DNA of 64,000 nucleotides from positions 1 to 64,000 of the forward strand of contig JAUHZT010000002.1 of assembly GCA_030425905.1 (NCBI GenBank). Reading direction: 5' to 3'. The number at the start of each line of letters is the position of its first letter. Within the stretch, counting starts at the first letter, position 1. The notes beneath the pieces were generated by a model that was given only the letters and a program-made list of their open reading frames with translations, did not search any database and was not told where the DNA came from. Source of the DNA: Gammaproteobacteria bacterium. Its GTDB lineage: Bacteria; Pseudomonadota; Gammaproteobacteria; Steroidobacterales; Woeseiaceae. The translations under genes were made by a program, and so were the position numbers. Shown one piece after another: positions 50,680 to 58,587 of the stretch.

Positions 50680-52215
50680 ATGAAGCTCACGCATAGCGCA
50701 GGTAAACCGCAGCAACGATGGCTGGCGGCAATCACACTTCTGCTGGCGCCGGGCGCGCTGCTGTTCGCAGGCATCGGTGAGGAGCGTTCCAGTTACGAGC
50801 GCCTCGAGAACGAGCAGGAATACGCCGTCGGGGTGCGCGAACTGCTACGCCGTGGCGCAGCGGCGTTCGGCGCGCAATGGACGGCCGATGAAGGAGGCGG
50901 GCGACCACTGACAACCGGAACCGGTGCGCCATTGGCCGACGGTGCGGAACCGCTGGTGTTCCCAAGAAACTTCAACCGTGTATCGGCGCGCGATGCGAAC
51001 AGTTGTGAGGGTTGCCACAATGCCCCGTTTGGGCTGGCAGGCGGCGGCGGAGATTTCGTCACCGGTGTATTTGTTGCCGCACAACGCTTCGACTTTGCCA
51101 GTTTTGATGCAAGCGACCCGGTGCTGATGAAAGGGGCGCTGGATGAGACCGGCAACGCAGCGCAGTTACAAACGATTGGTAATTTCCGTGCCACCATTGG
51201 CATGTTCGGTTCGGGCTACATCGAAATGCTGGCGCGGCAAATGACCGCTGACCTGCAATCAATCCGGGACAACACGCTGCCCGGCCAGTCAAGCAGGCTG
51301 CTTAGCAAAGGTGTCTCGTTTGGTGTCCTGCGGCGCCTGTCCTCGGGCCAATGGGACACGAGCGAGGTCGAAGGACTGCCACCGCAAAGCCTGCGCAGCG
51401 CGAGTGCAGACAGTCCGCCCAGTCTGGTTATCCGTCCCTTTCACCAGTCCGGCAGTGTCGTCTCGATTCGGGAGTTCACCAACAACGCTTTCAACCACCA
51501 CCACGGCATGCAGTCAACGGAGCGTTTTGGCGAAGCGACCGACCCCGATGGCGACGGCGTCATCAACGAGCTGACACGCGCCGACATTACGGCGGTCAGT
51601 TTGTTTCAGGCAAGCTTGCCGGTGCCGGGCGTGGTGATGCCGCGCGAACGCAATGCCCGCCGTGCCGTTGTGCAGGGCAGGCGGCTGTTTGGCAAAGTGG
51701 GGTGTGCGGACTGCCATGTGCCAGCCTTGCCACTGGACAACAATGGCTGGATTTACAGTGAACCGAATCCCTACAATCCGGCGGGAAACCTGCAGGTTGG
51801 CGAAGCGGCGCCGGTAAGTATCGACCTGTCCAGTGCTGCATTACCGGGCCGGCGCCTGACCCCCCGGCACGGCGTCGTCTGGGTGCCCGCATTTACGGAC
51901 CTGAAATTGCATGACATCACGGATGGCCCGGATGACCCGAATGCCGAGCAGATCAACATCAATCACCCGGGCGGTTCCCCGGGCTTCTTTGCCGGCAACC
52001 GGCAGTTTCTGACAAAAAAACTCTGGGGTGCGGCAAACGAAAGCCCCTATTTCCATCACGGACTGTTCACGACGTTGCGCGAAGCCACGCTCGCACACGG
52101 CGGCGAGGCGCGCGCATCACGGCAACGCTTTGTTGCCTTGAGCCGGCAGGAGCAGGCAAGTGTTATTGAGTTCCTGAAGTCACTGCAGGTGTTGCCGCCC
52201 AGGCACCGCAGGTAG
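50680..52215 (+). CDS. Di-haem oxidoreductase (thiol oxidoreductase-like, two c-type haem motifs)
   Basis: CEGCH and CADCH motifs; RGRRLFGKVGCADCHVP-type context. Confidence 0.88.
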   Translation: MKLTHSAGKPQQRWLAAITLLLAPGALLFAGIGEERSSYERLENEQEYAVGVRELLRRGAAAFGAQWTADEGGGRPLTTGTGAPLADGAEPLVFPRNFNRVSARDANSCEGCHNAPFGLAGGGGDFVTGVFVAAQRFDFASFDASDPVLMKGALDETGNAAQLQTIGNFRATIGMFGSGYIEMLARQMTADLQSIRDNTLPGQSSRLLSKGVSFGVLRRLSSGQWDTSEVEGLPPQSLRSASADSPPSLVIRPFHQSGSVVSIREFTNNAFNHHHGMQSTERFGEATDPDGDGVINELTRADITAVSLFQASLPVPGVVMPRERNARRAVVQGRRLFGKVGCADCHVPALPLDNNGWIYSEPNPYNPAGNLQVGEAAPVSIDLSSAALPGRRLTPRHGVVWVPAFTDLKLHDITDGPDDPNAEQININHPGGSPGFFAGNRQFLTKKLWGAANESPYFHHGLFTTLREATLAHGGEARASRQRFVALSRQEQASVIEFLKSLQVLPPRHRR

Positions 52216-52259
52216 TGCTCGGCGGGCGATCGCGGCCAGCGAAGTGTAGGCGACGCGCG

Positions 52260-53114
52260 TCAGCTGGTGCTGCGTACGATCAAGGACTTGAGCAATTCAA
52301 CGATCAGCCACGTGAACAGTATGGGCAGAATAATTGTCTGTAACACGAACAGCACGATCAGGTTGATTATGTGTTCGCTTGCATTCGCGGCGCTGGAACG
52401 CAGGTTTTCAAGTCGCGCTTCGACGTCCATGGACTGCAGGGTACTGCGAACTCGATCGCCGAGCCGGTCCATGATGGACTGGTCGGGATTGAGCCGGGGG
52501 GCGGGCTCCTCGTGCATTGATTCGATCTCGGTACTGGTCGCTTCCAGCGCCGCCGTTGCAGCCTGCTGTTCGGGTTCGAGAAACTGGTTCGTCACCACAT
52601 TGGTACCGATGATCAGCGCCGGTACGATAAACCTGAGCACCAGCGTCATAAGTAACAACCGCGTGCCCATCTGGACGTAGCGATTCTCCGAGGTTGCCGG
52701 CCACCACAGCGCGACAATCGCAATGCATGCGGCGCAGGCAAGCGCGACTGTGAAGCCCCACCAGCTGGTGATGCTGAGCAGAAAGTTCTGGAGTCCGAGC
52801 GAGGTCGCAGCGATCAGCATCACGCTCGAAAACTGCTCAATCAGGTCGTTGATGGGGTCGAGGATTTCGCCGACGCCGAGGTTGACACCAACGCCGCCGG
52901 GCTCGAGCGCGAGTTCGGTACCTTGGGCAAGCGAGATGATGCCATTGAGGGTGCGTGCGACGGCGAAGGTCACCAGCGCCCGCTTGAATGCCTCATCGGC
53001 ATAGCGCTGTGCCGTATCGTCAACGAGCCCGCTGACAGCAATGCCAATTGATATGACGGCAATCAGCGTCCAGAGGATCTTTCTCTTAAGCATGGTGCTC
53101 GCTGTTCGCTGCAA
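52260..53114 (-). CDS. Uncharacterised multi-TM membrane protein
   Basis: Several hydrophobic helices; no family recognised with confidence. Confidence 0.65.
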   Translation of the reverse strand: MQRTASTMLKRKILWTLIAVISIGIAVSGLVDDTAQRYADEAFKRALVTFAVARTLNGIISLAQGTELALEPGGVGVNLGVGEILDPINDLIEQFSSVMLIAATSLGLQNFLLSITSWWGFTVALACAACIAIVALWWPATSENRYVQMGTRLLLMTLVLRFIVPALIIGTNVVTNQFLEPEQQAATAALEATSTEIESMHEEPAPRLNPDQSIMDRLGDRVRSTLQSMDVEARLENLRSSAANASEHIINLIVLFVLQTIILPILFTWLIVELLKSLIVRSTS

Positions 53115-53193
53115 GAACTACCGCGATGCTAGCATGTTCGGCCGCCCCGATGAGCCGCTGGCAGCCCTAGCCGGGCTGCCAGCGCTGTATGGC

Positions 53194-56130
53194 CTAGAGC
53201 GGTACCTGGGACAGGAGCAGCGGTGCCCATTCCGGGGTGACCCGGCAGAAAGACTCGCCGGCATTGCTGTCGAAGCCGATACCGGCAGGGTCGATGCGGG
53301 TGTTGTAGTCGAGTTCACAAATACTGTGAGCGATAAAGCGCAACACGCCTTCGATGTCTGCCTGCTGATGCCCGGCAAGGTTTCTGCTGGCAACCGCTGC
53401 GTTGACGTCGTTAAAGGCAGCGGTGTTCGCCACCGTATTCGCGCAAAGTTTCGGGCGGGTTCCGTCGACGCTGCCAGACCCGTACTCGGCGCGCGTCGAG
53501 ACGGGGCACAGTGCTTGCAAGTAATTGCGGTAAGCGAATGCGAGCGCAGCAACCCGATCGACGGCGGCAAACGTGAGGTCCAGGATGGCAAAATCAGACT
53601 GGTCGCTGCAGGTAGGGCAGCCCGCGGAAGGATCGCCTGTAACAGCAGTTAGTTCGATGGATTGCACCGCGCGGTTGCCGAACGGTTGCTGCAGGCGAAT
53701 GATCGCAGCGTTGCTAGTGACATCGTTTGAGTCATCGCCGGACAGAACTGTGTAAGAAAGATCCTGCAGATCGCTGACATCGCGGTCGTTCAACGAGCTA
53801 ACAGACCACGTGTAAGTGTCGCCAGCACCGTTAGCTTCCGCTGTATTGGTCAGCGTAGCGGTGAGTACATCATCGGCCAGGACAGCCGTGATCTGGGCGA
53901 CCTCCTGCACGTCACTGAACTCCGGGCCATCGTACAACAGCGCCAGCGTCATCTCTTGCGCCACGAACGGTACGTTTGTCGATACCGCGGTCGCGGCACC
54001 ACCAGATCCCGCGAGGATTAAATCCTGCGGCCGCACCACCGACGCGACGGTCGCTGTCAGCGACTCGCCGATGTTTATTTCACCGTCGGTAGCGCCGGAA
54101 ATGCCCACGACCGTGAATCCGCCTGCCTGGCGATGCGAGAAATCGCCACCGCTTGCCGACAGGTTCAATGTCAGGTCGCTCGCGAACAGCCCGGCACTGA
54201 CCGCGGCCGCACCGTCAGGAATATCGGTGGCACTGATCGTTTGCAAAGCGCCAACCTGGCGTTGCAGATCCCAGCCGGCAAGGCCCGCGTTGAGCGCAAC
54301 GAGGTGATCCTCGCAGGCGCCACTCAGGTGCCCCGTGTTCTGCAGTTCTTCATTGCAGCCCGACTGCACTGCGTTTAACGGCAGGTTGATGCGCTCGTTG
54401 GCTTCCCGATCCCCGTATTGGTAAAGGACATTGTCCGCTATGGGATCGTCGCTGCTGCCAAGCTGGCTTTGCAGCTCATTGCCCATGAAATCTTCGATAA
54501 CGAACGTGAGACGACCGCCAGCACGTACGCGGCTGCCGCAGCCGACCAGATTGTCCTGCACGTAGAGGTTATCGACGTAGTCGCTGCTCTGTGCAACCGG
54601 GTTGTTGGAGCCATCTGTCCGGAACAGGTCGTACTGGTCGCCAAACAGCAAACCGTACTCGACGTCATCGAGGCTCGTCCCGGGAGCCGCCGAGCCGACT
54701 GGATCAAAACCCGGCACCCAGCATTCGCCGGGCGTCTGGTATTGCGTGTAACCGCTGGTCGGTGTGATTTCCGGGGCCGAGACAATATCTACAAAAAATA
54801 CACCGTTGCGCGCACAGAATTCAGGACCGACTGTGGCATTTTCCAATACGGGAATGTTCGTGAAATCGAGCGGCAAGTCGACAGCAGCACAGGTGCCGGT
54901 GTTCGCATCGTAACGAGGGTCCTGGAAAGGGCCCTGTGTCTCAAACGCGCCGATGGTATCCGGGTCGATACCCGCCAGCTTCATCGTTACGCGGTTGTTG
55001 GCGATCTGGCAGCCAGTAGCCGACAGGCAGTCGGCCGCGAGGAAGGTGCCATTGTTGACGAAATCGATGCCCAGGGGATTGCGTAAAGTGTGGTCAACAG
55101 TTTCGCGAACGGTTGTAAACAGGCTATCCGTACCGGCGTCGTAATCGATCTCGAACAGGGTTACGCGACCGGTCGATCCCGACTGCGTAAGCACGCCGCA
55201 TGGGCCGTCGACGTCAAGGTCCGAGTCGACGTCGTTCGAGGGAGCGAAGAAATTACACAGCGCGGTTGCGATAGAACTGACGTTGCCACTGCCGTTCATC
55301 AGGTTGCGTTGTACGCTGCCATTATCCAGATCGATGGCGAGGATTTCTTTGGCGCCCGCAACGCCCAGCAGGTAGTTGCGCTGTTCGCTTCCGGCAGGGA
55401 CTGTTGTCACGGCACCCGACTTCAGTCCGGCGATGACTGAACCCGGTACGACGGACATGCCCGGCGTTACTGATGCGGGATCAGTGATGCGATAGGCTGC
55501 GCCTGGATTGGCACAGACAGCCAGCAGGTTGCCGCTGCCGGAGGGGTACTCCTCCAGCGTCACAATGTCCTGGCAGCTACTGCCGTTTACAGAAAGCGGC
55601 GGCAGGTCAGATGACTGCAGTGCATAGCCGACATAAGGATCGCTTGCGGCACCGCTGCGGATAAAGCGTTCTATCACGGCCGAACCGGGGCGCGCGACAT
55701 ACAGCGTGTCATCGTTACGTGTAACGACCATGGCTGACGCGCCGTCACCTGAGAAAGTCTGCGATGACCAGTTCGCGCCACCCTGTTCTTCAACCAGCAA
55801 AGTGATCCTACTGCGGTTGCCCGAACTGCCGACAAAAGCATAGTTCGTTGCCTCGGCACGGCCAATCGCAATGGCGTTGGCCTGTTTGACGCGCAAGGGC
55901 ACAATTCTCTCGACCGTTTCGTCGCAGTCTTCGACGATGTCGCACTGGTAGTTGAGCCGGTAAACAGTGCCTTTAAGATCAACCGCAAGGCTCAGGGCGT
56001 CGGCGTTTTGCGCCTGGCTGTATCCGCTTAACAACAACAAGGTGCCCGTCAACGCCACGGCGTGCAGCCGGAACGAGAGTAAAGTGCTCATAGCATCGCT
56101 CTCCGATAGATTATTATTATGCTCAGCCAT
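53194..56130 (-). CDS. Large secreted protein of unknown function (possible propeller-like N-terminus)
   Basis: Signal peptide near Met 56091 (MSTLLSFRLHAVALTGTLLLLSGYSQAQ); long Cys-containing extracytoplasmic sequence. Confidence 0.7.
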   Translation of the reverse strand: MAEHNNNLSESDAMSTLLSFRLHAVALTGTLLLLSGYSQAQNADALSLAVDLKGTVYRLNYQCDIVEDCDETVERIVPLRVKQANAIAIGRAEATNYAFVGSSGNRSRITLLVEEQGGANWSSQTFSGDGASAMVVTRNDDTLYVARPGSAVIERFIRSGAASDPYVGYALQSSDLPPLSVNGSSCQDIVTLEEYPSGSGNLLAVCANPGAAYRITDPASVTPGMSVVPGSVIAGLKSGAVTTVPAGSEQRNYLLGVAGAKEILAIDLDNGSVQRNLMNGSGNVSSIATALCNFFAPSNDVDSDLDVDGPCGVLTQSGSTGRVTLFEIDYDAGTDSLFTTVRETVDHTLRNPLGIDFVNNGTFLAADCLSATGCQIANNRVTMKLAGIDPDTIGAFETQGPFQDPRYDANTGTCAAVDLPLDFTNIPVLENATVGPEFCARNGVFFVDIVSAPEITPTSGYTQYQTPGECWVPGFDPVGSAAPGTSLDDVEYGLLFGDQYDLFRTDGSNNPVAQSSDYVDNLYVQDNLVGCGSRVRAGGRLTFVIEDFMGNELQSQLGSSDDPIADNVLYQYGDREANERINLPLNAVQSGCNEELQNTGHLSGACEDHLVALNAGLAGWDLQRQVGALQTISATDIPDGAAAVSAGLFASDLTLNLSASGGDFSHRQAGGFTVVGISGATDGEINIGESLTATVASVVRPQDLILAGSGGAATAVSTNVPFVAQEMTLALLYDGPEFSDVQEVAQITAVLADDVLTATLTNTAEANGAGDTYTWSVSSLNDRDVSDLQDLSYTVLSGDDSNDVTSNAAIIRLQQPFGNRAVQSIELTAVTGDPSAGCPTCSDQSDFAILDLTFAAVDRVAALAFAYRNYLQALCPVSTRAEYGSGSVDGTRPKLCANTVANTAAFNDVNAAVASRNLAGHQQADIEGVLRFIAHSICELDYNTRIDPAGIGFDSNAGESFCRVTPEWAPLLLSQVPL

Positions 56131-56207
56131 TGCAGCTGATCGTTTCTTATTGCGCCTATTATGACGATATCCGGCGGCTAGAATCGTCCGTTGAACATAA
56201 TCCCGTA

Positions 56208-58433
56208 CTATTGGACGGCTGTAGCGGCCAAGTCGGCTGTTTTCGACGCTGGCCGGGTGGTCGCGTACAGATGCGCCAGACGTTCCGCGGTTGCTTCGAC
56301 GAAAACGGGCATGGCGGTGCTGCTTGCCTCCAGGATGCGGCGGGCCTCAAGCAATGCCTGCTCGGCCGGCGCATAGTTTCCCTGGCCGGTCATGGCAGCC
56401 CCCATGATGCTCAGTGAGGCACCCGTAAGCCAGTGCTCCGCGCCCAGTGCTGCCGCGAAAATGTCGTGCGCACGCAGCGCTTCCGCTTCGGCTTCGATAA
56501 AGCGGCCTGTGTCGAGGTGCAAAGTGGCGAGCGTCATCAGGCTTTTTGCGGCTTCCGGGTTGTCTTCACCCAGCAATTTACGGCGCATTTCGTAGGCCGT
56601 TTCCAGGTGTGGCTCCGCCGCCGCATAATCTTCGCTCTCGGTCAGCATGAAACCGAGGCCACTGTGGGCGCTGGCGAGCTCCGGGTGCGCGCCGGCGTAC
56701 ACTTGCTCAAACATGGTGGTTGCTTCGGTTTGCAGCTCGATAGCGCGCGCAAGATTGCCTTTGTCGAGCTGCAGCCAGGCGAGATTACCGATCGAGGTCG
56801 CCAGTTGTGGATGAACGGCCGGCAGAAACTGGCGATCCATAGCGATTACGCGTTGGTAGGTCTCCTCGGCTGCGTCCAGTTCACCCTTATCGTGATAGAC
56901 AAACGCCAGGTTATTGAGCGTTGTAGACAACTCGGGGTGCTTGTCACCAAACAGTCGCTGGTCAATTTCGAGTGCTTCCTTGTAAAGCCCTTCGGCCTCG
57001 TCATAGTTGCCCAGCTCAAGGTGCACCAGTGCAAGGTTTGAGATGGCGCCCGAAGTTTCGGGCAGGGGCTCGGCATGCACGGCCCGGCGCATGGCTACGG
57101 CTGCCTGCAGGTTCTCGATAGCGGGCGGGTATTCGCCGATATAGTAGTAGTAGAGGCCCAGGTCTTCGAGGCTCTCGGCGATATCCGCATGCTGCGGGCC
57201 GAGCAATTCACTGCGGCTCTTGAGTGCGTCGCGTATCAGGGGTTCGGCGGCTTCATACTCGCCTTTGCGCATCAGGACATCGGCGAGGCCGGTTTGCGTG
57301 TCGGCGCGCAGCGTTGCCTTGTCATGCGCTGACAGGTCGTCGTTCATTTCACGGATCTGCAGCGACTCCTCGACCAGCGCATGGGCGCGATCGTAGTCGG
57401 CCGTCAGCGCAAGCACGGCGGCAAGACGATCAATCGTGTCAGCGAGTTCGCTGGGGGAGCCCACCTTTTTTTCCTTGCGGGTGCTAAGTGAGCTTTCCAG
57501 TAATTGCGCCGCGCGCGGGTACATGCCGAGCCCGGTATAAGCCTGGCCCATGGTGTCCATAAGGGTCGCCTGTATTTGCGGCTGGCCACTGAGTTCGGTG
57601 CCGATCCGCTCGGCGCCTTCGTCGAGAATCTCGCGCGCCGTGATCGTTGCACCGTTTGTGCGTGACTGGTCGGACAATTCGAACAGGCCGACCATAAAAT
57701 CACGCGTTTCACGTGCGACGGCCGTTTCTTCTTCGGCGCGCAATCGTTGCCGATCGGCTTCGGCACGTGCCATGAAAGCGAACGTGGCCAGGCCACTGGC
57801 GACCAGCATGCCAACCGAAGCGGCGGTTGCAACGATCGCCATCTGGCGATGCCGGCGCTGCTGTTCGCGCTGCTTGAGTGCGTCGAAACCGACGCCAAGC
57901 ATGCCCGAAATAAGCTTCAGCTTGGCGTTCTGACGGCCGTCGCCCTGCGCACGAGCATCAGCGGCGATGGGCTCGGCAAAATGCTCTGACAAGTTGTTGT
58001 CATCGCCCAGTTCATAGCGCAATGCGCGCGGGAAGCATTCATCGCTCGCAGTGGCTTCGTTATTTGATGCCCAGGGTTCGCCATCGACAATCAGGCAAAA
58101 GATATTGCCGGAGCGCCCCAGTCGTTTGTAGCCCAGGATCTCTTCATTGACCCATTGCGACCTGGCGGCCGCAGGTGAGCAAATGACAACAAGGTTTTCG
58201 GAGTTGCGCAGGGCTTCGGTAAGCACTTCGCCGAGATTCGTCGCAGACGGTAGCTCGTCACGGTCGCGAAACACCGGGGCCAGCCGTGCCGGGATCTTGC
58301 CCGCTGCGGTGGTTTCGCCGACGAGGTGTTTGGGAACGCGGTAAGTCTCGAGCGATTTGTGCAGCCAGGACGCCCATTTCTCGTCACGGTGGCAGTAGCT
58401 GATGAACGCACGGTAGCGATATTGCCGGTCCAC
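56208..58433 (-). CDS. TIR domain - TM - TPR repeat protein
   Basis: TIR: YRAFISYCHRDEKWASWLHKSLE, VFRDRDELPSATNLGEVLTEALRNSENLVVICSPAAARSQWVNEEILGYKR; TM MAIVATAASVGMLVASGLATFAFM; multiple kinesin-light-chain-like TPRs. Confidence 0.92.
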   Translation of the reverse strand: MDRQYRYRAFISYCHRDEKWASWLHKSLETYRVPKHLVGETTAAGKIPARLAPVFRDRDELPSATNLGEVLTEALRNSENLVVICSPAAARSQWVNEEILGYKRLGRSGNIFCLIVDGEPWASNNEATASDECFPRALRYELGDDNNLSEHFAEPIAADARAQGDGRQNAKLKLISGMLGVGFDALKQREQQRRHRQMAIVATAASVGMLVASGLATFAFMARAEADRQRLRAEEETAVARETRDFMVGLFELSDQSRTNGATITAREILDEGAERIGTELSGQPQIQATLMDTMGQAYTGLGMYPRAAQLLESSLSTRKEKKVGSPSELADTIDRLAAVLALTADYDRAHALVEESLQIREMNDDLSAHDKATLRADTQTGLADVLMRKGEYEAAEPLIRDALKSRSELLGPQHADIAESLEDLGLYYYYIGEYPPAIENLQAAVAMRRAVHAEPLPETSGAISNLALVHLELGNYDEAEGLYKEALEIDQRLFGDKHPELSTTLNNLAFVYHDKGELDAAEETYQRVIAMDRQFLPAVHPQLATSIGNLAWLQLDKGNLARAIELQTEATTMFEQVYAGAHPELASAHSGLGFMLTESEDYAAAEPHLETAYEMRRKLLGEDNPEAAKSLMTLATLHLDTGRFIEAEAEALRAHDIFAAALGAEHWLTGASLSIMGAAMTGQGNYAPAEQALLEARRILEASSTAMPVFVEATAERLAHLYATTRPASKTADLAATAVQ

Positions 58434-58587
58434 AGGCTTGCTCGGGGGTCCGCTAAAAGAGGTAGTCTAGGGCAATTACTGTCGTTTGGACACTGCATTG
58501 ACGGCTGACTGTTGTGCGCTATTCGCTGTTCGGCCTGAATCTGGCTACCATTCACAAGCTGCCGCAGCAATTCGTTGGTATTGGTGA

